Of a stretch of DNA of 64,000 nt, positions 21,801 to 33,100 are shown one piece after another (the stretch's first letter is position 1; each line of letters starts with the position of its first letter). Below the pieces are notes generated by a model. It ran no database searches. It was not told the DNA's origin and saw only the letters and a list, made by a program, of their open reading frames with translations. The translations under genes and the position numbers were made by a program. The stretch is from Tretioscincus oriximinensis (taxonomy: Eukaryota > Chordata > Lepidosauria > Squamata > Gymnophthalmidae). The stretch spans positions 712,603 to 776,602 of the forward strand of contig JAJVDF010000506.1 of the NCBI GenBank assembly GCA_022410635.1. Reading direction: 5' to 3'.

Positions 21801-22960
21801 AGCGGGAGAAGTAGCGCCTGGCCGCTTCTCCCAAGGGGCACCGAGTAGCCCCCAAGGGCAGACGCCCTTCTCCCCCCAGCCCCCTGGGCCAGTGGGTCAC
21901 TAGCGCACCGGGGCCCCGCTGGCCCTTTGCCGGCCCTATGCGGCTCTGATCAGCCCCGCGCAGTAACCTCCAAGGGGGTGAGAGACCCCTAGAGCTGGAG
22001 GGGGCTCCGTGGGGCCCAATTGGCCCTTGCTCAGGGCGTCAGGATTCATTGGACCCTCCCAGGCAGGCGGCTGGGGGCAGACGGGCTCAAGAGGCCCCCT
22101 CCCTCCCAGGGCTGGCTGCGGTGCAGGCTGGGATCTATAGTCCGCAGGGCAGGGCCCCAAGCAAGCTGGGCAGAAGACGAGGCTCCCTGCTGCTCGGACT
22201 ACACTTCCCAGCAGGCCTCACTGCCAGGACAACACCAGCTGCGTCTCACCGTCTTGCCAGCTTCGTGGAGCCGCTGGGCACCCAGGACTGTATAAAGAGT
22301 CCTGGTCAACGTGAAGAAACGGCGTGGAAAAGCAGGCAGAAGCGCAATTCAAAGGAGTAAAGCAGGGAACGGGAATTCTGCCAGGAACGAGAGAAACAGG
22401 GCGCCGGCAGTCTGAGCGCTCATCGTGCACGTCCAACCTTTCCCTGCCACGCGGACCGACCCAGGAGCCCCCCCCCCCTCCCTCCCCCGCCACCGCCCTT
22501 CTCTGCTGGTCCCACAGGGTTCCCGGGCCCCTTGCTGGGCGTCGCGGGCAGGGGCTGGCGCCTGGGCGAGGGGAGGTCGGGAGGCCGCCAGCACCGCGGA
22601 CAGCGCCTTAGGCAGGCCCCAGGCGTCCACCGGGGCGCCGACACGGGGCTCCCCCAGACACCGCAGGGCCCTTGGCCAGAGGAATCTCTGGCCCCAGTCA
22701 AGGGGGGGAAGGGGCTGCCAGAGGGGAGCCTTGGCACCCAGAAGTGGCTTCTGCGACACCTGGCAAACACCCGATGCCAAGGGGCCCTCTGGGCGGACCC
22801 CTCAGCCTTTGTGAGTCCCTCCTTCACACGTGCGCACCGCCTGGCTTTGCGTGGCCTGAAACGCGCCTCCTGCCTCCTCCTTTGGAGCCCCCGACCTAAG
22901 GGGCCCCGGTGGGCGGGGGAGGGGGAGGGGCAGCCGGGAGGGGGATATTCGCAGCTCACC
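18830..22960. other. GC-rich, CpG-dense intergenic tract, no gene recognised
   Basis: About 4 kb of G+C-rich sequence with Sp1-like GGGCGG runs (e.g. 20542-20561). Long open frames on both strands are of low complexity (Pro, Arg, Gly, Ala), match no family I know and lack a bHLH or other domain. 22120-22440 holds a dispersed-repeat copy. Confidence 0.6.
22120..22440 (+). repeat. Dispersed repeat family C, copy 1
   Basis: It carries 'gcaggctgggatctatagtcc' and, 190 bp on, 'gaaacggcgtggaaaagc' plus aggcaga. The same two blocks recur in order at 44780-45060, and the second block recurs at 59484. Confidence 0.65.
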
Positions 22961-23107
22961 CTTGCCTAGAACAGAAAAGGCCCCTTGGGCGTGGCTGGCG
23001 CTGGAGCTTCTGAGGGGGAAGCAGCCAGGCCCTTTCCACACGGGCCCAATAGGAGAAGAGGAAGAACCGGGATTTTCTTTCCTGCTCTTACGACTCCCAG
23101 CGGCTTT

Positions 23108-23335
23108 CAAGGTTATTTTTCACAGATAGGTTTGCATTTTATTCTGTCCTCCCCACCACACTATTTGTCTACTTGCAAATTTCCTGCTTTCCAACAGCTG
23201 GGTTGGCTGAAACTGAGGCCACCAGAGGGTGCTCAACCCACCTCATGGCTGGCGCCCGGGCCTCAAACTCCAATGTCTCTCTTGAAACACTGAAGCTCTT
23301 AACCTCAGCCCCACCGTGCCTCACTGTCGGCAGCC
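23108..23335 (-). repeat. SINE (type A head), reverse orientation
   Basis: The - strand carries gggctgaggttaag near 23310, AGCCAACCCAG and the Bov-B-like tail region at 23110. The layout matches 63610-63838. Confidence 0.7.
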
Positions 23336-23534
23336 AGGCAGACCTTTGCCTGATAGCATCAACGCCTGGGANGGGTAAAAACCCAGGTGGCTCCTGAGAC
23401 CCCAGAGACAGCCACGTTTGCTTCCCCCTGGTTTCCATCCTGCCTGGTCCTTCCTCAAGGCCTCTAAACCAGCAGCTGGAAGCCAAGAGGCCTGTGTAGG
23501 AGAGGCTTCATTTGGGGATAAACGTTCGACTAGG

Positions 23535-23625
23535 AGCCTGTCATCCGCAGGCTAATGTTGGCTACGGCAGGCCCAGGACGGCAGCCCTAACCCCAAATGG
23601 GGCCTGCCATAGCCTACCTTCCAGG
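23535..23625. repeat. Foldback family copy
   Basis: ggctaatgttggctacggcaggcccagg ... ccccaaatggggcctgccatagcc: the two arms and the central GGCCC/GGGCC of the family, with a short insert between them. Confidence 0.6.
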
Positions 23626-24424
23626 ATGTATTCTGAAGCCCTTTCAAAGGATGCACTTTGGAAAGAGGCCAAGATGAAGCGACTGCAGGAAGCCTTGTGT
23701 ACTGTGGGGAAGAAAGGGCTTTGTGCCTCCATTTCCCTGGCCAAATGCTTTTTCTGCCTCCTGCCCTGGAGGGTAAACATGTGCTCAGCCACGGTAGCTT
23801 CTCTGAGTCACGCATTACACAAACGCTTTGGTCGAGGCCGCCTTNCTTCTGTGGCTGACGGCGCCTGGCCTTCTGGGTGCCCTGGCTGGAAGGAAGGCGG
23901 AAGGAAGGAGCTTAGGGTGCAAGGGTACAGGGCCCAAATGTGATCTTCCCTGGACATCTTTGGTCCAGATGCAGGGACAGAGGGGGGAGAGAGGGAGCCT
24001 AGACAAGCCTAGACAGGGCGCTAAAAAGCAGAGGCATCACCTTGCAGATGGGGATCTGTACAGTGATGCTTTTCTAGTCAGTAATATTGTAACAGAGAGG
24101 ATATGAGAGTGAGACTCTAAGAAGGGGCTGAGGGAGCAGCAGTGGGGGCTGGAGGTGGTGTTTCTCCTTGGGCCAAAAGGAGAGCAAGTCAGTCAAGCTG
24201 AAAGGAAATCAGCCCTGGCTTCTTGATGGACTGAAGCTCAAATCCTTTGGCCACACAATGAGGAGGGGGGAGTTCCTGGGAAGGATCCTGGGAGAGGTGG
24301 GAGGCAGAAGGAAAAGGGACTGGCCAGGGGCTGAGCAGAGGGGGTTGTGGAAAGTCCCTTTGGCCAGCATTTAAGGGCTGTGGAGGAACAAGGGGGGCAA
24401 CTATACTCCATGGAGTCAAGACAA

Positions 24425-24560
24425 TAATAGTAAGAATATTAATAGTGATAATAATACTTTATTTATCATGCCTTTTTCANCAAAGGGCAGCGCATATAGC
24501 TTTTGTTGTTTCTCCACAACAACTGCCCTGTGAAGTAGGCGGGCTGAGAGAGTTCTTTAC
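24425..24560 (-). repeat. Old SINE/L2-like 3' fragment
   Basis: An AT-rich tail (aataatactttatttat) followed by acaacaactgccctgtgaag and taggcgggctgagagag, shared with 60455-60690. Confidence 0.5.
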
Positions 24561-25997
24561 TCAGCTCTCCAGAGGTGCCTTTGCTCAGGGTCTGCACAGG
24601 AAGAACCTTCCCCTGTGGCACAGGCCTCACCCTCCTATTCAGCCACAGGCCCTGGGCATCAGGCTTTTCAACAGGCGCCATTGGCACTGCAGGCGCAAAC
24701 TCTGGTCATGCGCCGTTCTAGAGAGCAGCAGCTGTGATCTCTGTGCCAGGAGCCCTGCAGGGATCGTGTGCAGTGGCCCATGGGGAGGCACCTGGCCTGC
24801 CTGGAGCTTGAAGATGCCCCACCAAAGGGGCACCTGGATGCCCGGTTCTCTTGAGCTTTGGCTTTTGGCTCAGAAACAGCTGCAGCATTTTTGAACTCCA
24901 GCCACGAATGAATGCTGACTAGCAGAAAGTTTTTTTTTGTTCTACTTGGTCTACAATGGAGACGTCAAAACACACTGGGAGCTGCTGGCACAGCCTGGCG
25001 GGGCCTCCAGAGCAGGGTCGAGGCACCCAAGGCAGAGTCAGACCCCCTGCTCTCTCCCCCTGTCCAATCCACAGGGAAGGGAGGCTGCTTGCTTCCAATC
25101 TGAGGGCCTGAAAGGCTTCTGATGCCTCTTGCCCTGGGTCAGGTTTTGGCAGCCCAGCCGTTCCTTCGGTCATGCCACAGGCGAGGATGTCTCTGTTCCT
25201 GCAATGCCTCCCTCAGGCTCCTGGCGGTTGCCTCCTGCCACCCCTGACCCTGGCTACCGAGAGGAGTTCCAGAGAGCCACAGGAGGCCTGGAAAGACATG
25301 GTGGCTCCTTATTTGGGCAGGCGGAGAGCTGAGAGTTTGATTGGCAGAGGAAGCCATGCACGGGGCATTGTTGCATGTTTTATTGATTGTATATGTCTTA
25401 TTTTGTGAGGCCCTTTGGAAGAAAGGGCATTATAAATAAACGTTTTACTTATTATTTGCGGCTTGGCCCAGGGAGGGTCCTTTCGTCCCGCAGCCTCTTG
25501 CGTGAAGATCTTGCCCCCCAGATCGCCCAGCGTCATCCCCCTCTGAGGCCCAAAGCACCCTCAGCCCCGGCCCAGAGGGCTCAGCTCCCCTGCGTGTGCC
25601 CAAGTGGTAATGAGGTATTTCCAGGATGAATCACCAGGGCCTGATGGACACAAAAGCCGATGCCTTTGTTATTAAACCTGAAAGCCCAGCTCTGGAGAGG
25701 AAGCAGCCGTTTGGCTAATCCACCCAGACAGTGGAATGCAAGCAGAAAATATTATGAACTCGTCAGTGGTGCTCTGACAGATTGATGTGGCACTTGCGCT
25801 AGCGCCGGGGCTCTCTGGAAATGCTCCTGACTGTGGGTGACAGATGGGTGTCAGGGAGCTTCAGTCGCTTGCTGGAGCCTGGGTGGAAGCAACCAAAGGG
25901 GCCCAGCTCCTACCTCAGTCTCACCTATACCTCTTGGGGGTGGGGAAGAGATTGTGTTGGGCTTGGTGTGTGTATGTAATGCAGCAGCAAGGCACTT

Positions 25998-26280
25998 GGG
26001 GAGGCACGGATACTCATCTCTCACCTGGAGATGGGGTTTCGAAGCCCTGTGTTGGAAGTGGAGAGGGGTGAGCACCTTCCACTTGCCTGTAGCTCTAGCC
26101 AACCCAGCTATTCGAAAGCATGAATTGCAAGAAATTGCAACTGACTGCAGGTAGATACATGGGAACCACAATAGCCTGGTGGGGAAGATAGAATGTGAGC
26201 CTTCGGGCAAAATATATCCTTGTAAGCCGCTTTGAGTCCCTTGGAAAGGTGAGAAAAGCGGGGTATAAGAACCAAGTTCT
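25998..26280 (+). repeat. SINE (type B head), near full length
   Basis: Head ggcacggatactcatctctc, body with CTAGCCAACCCAGCTATTCG and GAATTGCAAGAAATTGC, tail TAAGCCGCTTTGAGTCCCTT and AAAAGCGGGGTATAAGAACC, then CTT repeats. Sauria-SINE-like with a Bov-B-type 3' end. Confidence 0.8.
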
Positions 26281-26538
26281 TCTTCTTGTTCTTGTTCTTG
26301 TTCTTGTTCTCCTTCTCCTTCTCCTCCTCCTCCTCCTCCTCCTCCTCCTTCTTCTTCTTCTTCTTCTTCTTCTTCTTCTTCTTCTTCTTCTTCTTCTTCT
26401 TCTTCTTCTTCTTCTTCTTCTTCTTCTTCTTCTTCTTCTTCTNTCTTCTTCTTCTTCTTCTTCTTCTTCTTCTTCTTCTTCTTCTTCTTCTTCTTCTTCT
26501 TCTTCTTCTTCTTCTTCTTCTTCTTCTTCTTCTTCTTC
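26274..26538. repeat. (CTT)n microsatellite, about 260 bp
   Basis: It starts with CTTGTT units, passes through CTCCTT/CTC units and becomes almost pure CTT, with one N at 26443. It is continuous with the SINE tail at 26270. Long poly-Glu, poly-Lys and poly-Arg frames here are artefacts. Confidence 0.98.
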
Positions 26539-27352
26539 CCCTGGTGCAAATGGCTCGGCTTCTTCTGGGTGCCAACTGCCTCCTTCTGGGGCTTTGCTAA
26601 GCGCTGGATGCAAACCTTCACTCCGGTCTTGCAAGCCCAGGATCCTGTGGGTGTTGTCCTAGCAGGAGGAAGGGTGGATGAGGCTGGAAATGTGCCTTTA
26701 AGTATTTTATATTTTTAAACTTTTTAATTATTGTGATTTTGGGTAAAGGGTGACACATACATGCATACAAACCTAAACATAATGTTTGTCCCTTTCCTCC
26801 ACTAGACATGTGAAACGCAGGCCGTGGTCACACCAAAGTTTTAATCCACTTTCAGAATATAAAAATGCAGCAGCAGCTGTTTCTTTTTCATGCTATCTAA
26901 ACCAAAGTGCCCCGGAGTGTGGGAGCCACCACAGAGGAGGCCCTCCTACGTGCTCCTCTCCCCTGCATCTACTATCAGGAGGCCCCACTCGTGTATATCT
27001 TTCTAGGAAGTTTAGATCCCTGTCTAGATTTCCATCAGGGAATCTCCTGATTGTTCCACGNCTACCTTTTCCCTGTGACTTCTGTTGGATTCCAGAATCA
27101 GCACCTGTTGAACTACCTGGGTGGGGAGAAACTAGTTTTGTCCTTCAGGGACCCCTGGAGTGGGAAGATCTGGAGCTTCAAGGAAAAAGCAACTAGGTCC
27201 CCCCGGCTGGCTGTGAGACTGGGGAAGTTCTTGCTGAATAGCTGTGGTTCCGGTGCCCTGCATTGACCAGTTCCAGCTTCCCTGGCCCAATAGGTTGGGC
27301 TCCGGTGGGCCCAGGCACCAGGGGTGAATTTGTGGGTTAACCCATGTTGGCC

Positions 27353-28530
27353 TTACCTGCCCCTACTGGATCCAGGCTCCTACTTTTGGACAGAGGAAAA
27401 ATGGACTGGGGGGGCAAAGGGGCCCCACCTGTTGGACTACAGCGCAGTGGGGGGCAGGGACAGGCATGGAACTGCTGAGCCCACAAAGTTCATAAGCCAC
27501 ACGCCAATTCCCCTCCCAGCGGGGACCAGGATTCACGCAGGCTGCTTCTGCGTGTGCAAAGTGACAGGGACACTGCAGCTTTTAAAAGGCAGGTGGCCCA
27601 GGGGTGGGTGGGCGAGGCCCGTTTGCCATCGGACAAGCTGCCACATTGGACACACGCACAGAGTAGCTGCTTGGTATGATGGTAAGTCCAGGGTTTGGCT
27701 GCTTCCCCAGGGCTCCTGCCCAGTGAAGCCCCTTAATCTGCATGCAGCCCCTGNCATCACCTTCCCGCCTGAGTCCTGGGACGCCTTTGCCGCTCACAGC
27801 TGCTGTTCCTAATAAGCCCAGAAGGAGCTCACGAGGCCTCTCTGTGTGGCTAGTGAATAATAGGGACGGAGACTCTGCCGCCTGGTGGCTAGAAGAGGAA
27901 ATGTTCGCTCTCCAGCCTAGTTAAATGGCACCTGTAGTACGATATGGGGCATATTTCAGAATGGGAACCTGCCATAGCCGCCACTGGCGTGTGGATGGCC
28001 AAGCTCTGTCCCGAGATATAACCCAGCGCTCAGTGGAGGCTCGTCCATCCTTTCAGTCCGTTGTGCTCCTTAGGCAGGACCGTGTGAAGGTTCCAGCTAC
28101 GCAGGGGCTGAGGGGGGCGTTTGCAACGAAGGGCCACTTTTGTGCCCTGNNCCTTATTCTAGATTATATCCTGACACAGGGGCTAGTGCAAACTATGGCA
28201 TGCCCTAGGGAAAGATCATTTCGAAAGTGCACCAGCATGGGGACAGAATATGGCCTCAGGCAGAAAATGTCAAAGGCCCCATCCAGACGGAGCCTTATTC
28301 TGGGTCACATCTCAGGAGAGAGCTTGGGCATACACATGCTATTCGGGGCCTGCCATAGTCTACACTAGCATGTGGTTGCCAGGCTCCTATTCCGAGGGAC
28401 AGCCCAGAATAAGGCTGCATGTGGATGAAGCCAGAGTGTAAAAACGGTTTTTGGAGCTTGTTTTGTTAGAAGTGTATGGAGCCATTACCTGCCCCTACTG
28501 GATCCAGGCTCTGATTTTCAGCTCTGAATA
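27353..28530. repeat. Unassigned repeats around two shared 30-bp blocks
   Basis: 'acctgcccctactggatcc' followed by aggctc occurs at 27357 and 28491. Between them are two foldback-family copies. No coding signal is seen. Confidence 0.5.
28275..28432. repeat. Foldback MITE with outer and inner arms
   Basis: The outer arms ggccccatccagacgg...cttattctggg and cccagaataagg...gtggatgaagcc are inverted copies. Inside lies gggcctgccatagtctacac...gcatgtgg, with the matching left inner arm mostly deleted. 158 bp; no clear target duplication. Confidence 0.7.
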
Positions 28531-29641
28531 TGTGGCTTCTCCTTTCTCCCTCTCCAAGCTCCCTTCTATCCATCCCGGGCTCGGAAATACGGGTTTGCCA
28601 TCTGCAAGCTAGTGTAGGCTATGGCAGGCCCCTGTAGGAAGCAAAAATGTTTCCTGTGGTCTGGACTCGACACAGCTTGGCTGAGAAAGTATTCTATCGG
28701 CCAGGGCTACCTGTGGGGCAGGCTGGGAACTGTAGTCAACATCACTATTGGGAAAACATAGTGCAAAACAAAAAAATAAGCAGATAAATGCAAAAATAAT
28801 AAGATTTATGATTATATAAATATAATAAAGACCGGCGTGCAGTGAGAAATGGGAGTGCATTAAAATACAAACTAAGCAAGCCAACATTGCAAGCGCCCTG
28901 CACCCCCGCGGGTCCCTAGTGCAAGGGTCCAAGGAGGCCCTGCGCCTGGCACCCTGGGGGGGGGGCACCCAGCAGCCTTAACCCCCTGCGCGGACTGAGG
29001 GGACCATTATTTTTGGGGGGTGGGGGGATGAGGACAGGTCAGTCCACGTTAGTCTTTCCCACCGCGCCGAGGGGTGGGAGGGGGCTGTGGGGGGTCCTCC
29101 CCGGGCCCCCCATTCCGCTTCGGCCCTTTCGGACGGAGCGCTCCCGCCAGGGCAGACTCCGGCCCCCAGGCCCTGCCCGATGCCAGGAAGCCCGTCAGCT
29201 CAACAGCGGTGCCAGGCTAAAAATAGACCCCGGCCCGCCCCGCGCCGCGCTTGCCGCATTCCTGCTGCCGGAGCGGCTGACATGGTTGGCCGGGCGGCGG
29301 CTGGCGACAGCATCGGCACCGGCGGCCCCCACTGGGGCGGCAAAGAGCGAGGGCGGGGGGCTCCGCCTGGCCCGGGTCAAGGCGCCCGGCGGGAGGTAGG
29401 CTGAGCGGCCTCCCCAGCGACCGCAGCGCCCCCGCCCCGGTGCCCGGCGTGGCCCGCGCTCCGCTCCCCCGGGTCCCCCGGGGCCCCTGCCTGCTCGGAT
29501 GGCGGCCGCCCGGCCCGGGCGCTGTGTCCCCATGGACTGCTAGCGGTGCAGGAGGCAGCGCGACCGCCCGCCGGGCCCTGAGCCGCCCGCCGCAGAGGGG
29601 AGTCGGCGGGCGCTGGAGAGGAGCCGGGGCCGCCCTCGCCG

Positions 29642-29658
29642 CTGTCCGCGGTGCTGAT
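29642..29658 (-). promoter_or_regulatory. RASGRF1: RE1/NRSE (REST site) 1
   Basis: The - strand reads ATCAGCACCGCGGACAG, matching all 17 positions of the RE1 core NTYAGMRCCNNRGMSAG. Confidence 0.8.
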
Positions 29659-29692
29659 CTGGGCTCGAAACGCGCCGGGCTGCGGGCGGCCG

Positions 29693-29709
29693 CTGTCCGC
29701 GGTGCTGAT
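29693..29709 (-). promoter_or_regulatory. RASGRF1: RE1/NRSE (REST site) 2
   Basis: The same 17-mer as site 1, 51 bp downstream; identity extends to 21 bp. It ends directly at the E-box at 29710. Confidence 0.8.
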
Positions 29710-29721
29710 CACGTGACGTGA
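29710..29721 (+). promoter_or_regulatory. RASGRF1: E-box/CRE composite CACGTGACGTGA
   Basis: CACGTG (29710-29715) overlaps the CRE-like TGACGTGA (29714-29721), 170 bp upstream of the ATG. Confidence 0.5.
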
Positions 29722-29891
29722 GGCGGCCGGCGGGCGAGGAGGCGCCGCGCTCGCTGCCGCTGTTGCTGCGCCCGGGCGAAGGGAGCGGGCGGGCGGGCGG
29801 GCGGGCGAGGCCGGGGGCTCCGGCGGGCGAGGGCGCTGCGATGCGGCTGTGAGGGCGGCGGGTGCGGCGGCGGCGCCCCGGACTCGGCGCC

Positions 29892-30155
29892 ATGCAGCGG
29901 GCGGTGCGGCTGAACGACGGCCACGCCGTCTACCTGGGCGCGCTGGCCAAGAAGGAGGGCGCCCGGCGCGGCTACCTCAGCAAGCGGAGCTCGGACAACA
30001 CCAAGTGGCAGCCGCGGTGGTTCGCCCTGCTGCAGAACCTGCTCTTCTACTTCGAGAGCGACGCCAGCGCCAGGCCCGCCGGCCTCTACCTCCTGGAGGG
30101 CTGCGTGTGCGACCGGGCGCCCTCCCCGAAGCCCAAGGACGGCCCGGAGAAGCAG
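29892..30155 (+). CDS. RASGRF1: RASGRF1 exon 1 (start, PH1)
   Basis: The ATG at 29892 opens [20 protein letters not shown], aligned with mammalian RASGRF1. [20 protein letters not shown] begins the first PH domain. A Met 30 bases upstream in frame adds only Arg-rich residues and is not preferred. Confidence 0.96.
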
Positions 30156-33100
30156 GTGGGGCCCTGGGTCGTGGGGGGCGGGCGGGGGCGGGCGGGCGAG
30201 GGGAAGCGGGGCACCGGCAGGCAGGCGGCAGGCTGCAAGGGCCCTGGGCGGGGCGCTGGGCTGCCCGGTTGGCCACGTGGGGGCCTGGGGCCAGAGGGTG
30301 GGGGGCAGCGAGGACCCCCTGGGTATGCGATGGAGGCTGCAGGAGCTTGTGATGAAGAGGCCCACCTGGTCGCCAGACCTGACAGGAAAGCTCCCCCTTC
30401 AAAGAGCGCTGCCGCAATGGCAAACAACTCTACTGCTCCCCCCTCTTTCCACCTCCAGGGGTTCAAGATGAGATGCTCCCACCCTGGACTCCAGCTCAGA
30501 GGACCTCAAAGTCTCTGCACCACAGGGTTGTTCAGAAACAAAAGGCAAAAACCCTGTGGGAAGGACCCTGTGAGGAAGGATTCGGCCTAAGGCTGCTGTT
30601 CTTTAGCCTTAAAGGCCCCTCTGGCTGGAGACCTCGGGGCCTCATTTTCCACCGGAAGATTCCCAGTTCTTCAGCAAGTGAATAGGTAGATGGAGGTTGT
30701 AGCTCAAGGCTTGGCTCCTCCTGAGAGGGAAGAACTGTGAATCAGGCCACAGTAGCTCACCTGGCCAGCCTTCATGGGGTATCCCCAAGCATGCACAAGA
30801 AGAGCCCTGCTGGATGAGGCCACAGCACACCTAGAACAGCCTTCTGCCTCTCAGTGGCCCACCCATTGCCCCTGGGCACCTCAAGCACAAGGAGAAGGCA
30901 AAACCTTCACCTGTTCTCAATTCTTGGAACAGGGACTTCCCATCCACATGCTAGTGTAAATGAGTGGGTGAGCCAAATGGGGCCTGCCACAGTCTACACT
31001 AACCCACCAGTTGCCCCTGGCATCTCAAGCAGAAGGAGTCACCCGTCCCCAACTCTTGGAATAGGGATTTGCTATCCTCATGCTTGTGTTGACTTTGGCT
31101 GGCCCCAAAGTGGTTATGTTGGCTATGCTGCCATAGGAACATGAGTTCTATATTGGTATATAAGGATATAAGAACAATGTCTCTCTTGGCTACGAAGACA
31201 TATAAGAACCTAAGAGGAGCCCTGTTGAAGTCCAGCCTTCTGCCTCCCCCAGATGGCCCACAAGGCAGGTAGTCCTTTGAGCGAGACCATCAGGAGGGCT
31301 TCCCAGCTGAGGTGACTCCTGGGAGATGGAGGGAAACTCTGGTAACCTCATGATTCCCAGGAGATGATCCACCATTTTGAGGCTCTTTGGCAACTTCCAA
31401 AGGCCAAGGAAAACCATGAAGGCTAAGCACATGGAAGAACAACCATCCACCTCAACAGCCACCAGCCTGGGATGGTTCAGTGAATTCTGCATTGAGCAGG
31501 GATTGGACCCCATGGCCCTGGAGGCCTCTCCCCACTCTAGGATTCTCAGGACCTGTGGTGTATGAGTTGCTCCTTGGCCTAGGAGACATGACTTCCACAG
31601 AAGCGGCTTTTGTGCCCAATATCACCAAGATATATGGTGAGGAGAGCTTGCTTAACTCAAGATGCCTTGATCTGCGGTGTCTCAGTGGGCTGGACCTTGT
31701 GTTCCAGATTCCACATTGGTCCTGGGCACAACCTGCTTCTCCTCTAGGGTGGACTGTCTGAGTGGATCCGTCCGACAAGCCCCAAGTAAGAGGCATTTGT
31801 GGCTTCTTCAGGAGGTCCCATGGGTGCCTCATTTGTAACCTTGCCTGTAAAACACTCTCAGGCCTTCTCCTCTAGTACCATTTTGGCCAAAGAGAGCAGA
31901 CCGTTCAGATAGCAAATGCTAAAGATCTCTTGGCTTGTTTTTTGTCTCAGCACTCATGGTTGCAAAATCGGCCGCTGAACAGAAGGGAACCAAGGTGACC
32001 ACATGAATTGTGACCAAAGGACCTTTGCAGGGAGGATGGAACCATGTTTGGGCCAAGGGAGGAAGGTCCTTGGCACACATAAGACTCGGCACCTACAACT
32101 CCTCCCACCCTCCAATTTATGGCGCACCCCACAAAAGAGGAAGACCAGACTGAGAGGGGCAAAGAAATCTCAGAGCAGCCGGGTCCCCCCCCCCTTCCCC
32201 CGACAAGCAGTATCGCAAAGAAGGAAAAGTTCTATTATTAACTGAATCAAATTTCCCTTCCGACCTATATGGAGTGTACTTGAGGCAGAAAACACACCAT
32301 TGTGCCTTTCCTCACAGCTGCTCAGGGGGAGGGAAGCTGCATCCCTTCCAGTATGCTGGAGATTTCCAGGGAGATGTCCTGAGGGTGTGGGTGGGTGTTA
32401 GGGGGTGACCAAGAAGGGCACCCTGGGCCCCGTGGCTTGGGGAGGGGGGCTGTCAGGGGTGGTTCAGCAGTGTGGTGGCTGTGGAGCTCACACAGGCCTA
32501 GCACAGGGCAGCAAACCTGTGCGCAGAAACCTCAGGGAAAGTTGCTATATTTAGATATGGGAAGCGCCTGGTTCACCTGGCTGGAGGTGCAGAGCGGTTG
32601 CTGTGGAAATGCTCGGTGTCCTTGGTTAGAGCACCAGCCGGGGACAGGGGAGCTCTGGGCTTGAAGCACCAGGGCAGCCTCAGTGGGGAATCACAGCAAA
32701 GCTTCTCTGCTCTCCCACTTGGCCTGGCGGCCCTTCCAGGCTGGGCATGGGGAGGCAGGTGCCCATCAGTCGTGAGGGAGAGTCATTTCGTCAAGCGGCA
32801 GAAGGGACAATGGAGCCGGAGGTTACACAAGGTTTCTGCTGCTTTCTAGGCCAAGGGGGCTCCTGGGGCATCAGGTGCCTTGTCAGTGGCAGTAGAGACC
32901 TCGGCTGGGGACAGGAAAGGCGCCACCGTTGTCTCCAGCAGAGCCCAAGGGCTGCTTTCCAGTATAACACACAAAGCGAAGGAAGCAAGGAAGGAGGAGG
33001 AGGAGAACAACTAGTTTTTATACCACACGTTTCTCACTGAAAGGAACACTATTTTTCACCCAAAGGCTTACATTCTATCTTCCCCATTACACTGAGATGA

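Larger units (their letters stand above)
28960..30330 (+). promoter_or_regulatory. RASGRF1: RASGRF1 CpG-island promoter and 5' region
   Basis: A G+C-rich, CpG-dense stretch covering the first coding exon, with a (GGGC)n Sp1-type run at 29786-29806, two RE1 elements and an E-box/CRE composite. The transcription start cannot be placed from sequence. Confidence 0.75.

Noticed and set aside
26095..26634. Long poly-Glu, poly-Lys, poly-Arg, poly-Ser or poly-Leu frames
   Set aside because: They are translations of the CTT microsatellite in different frames, with no start context or family similarity.
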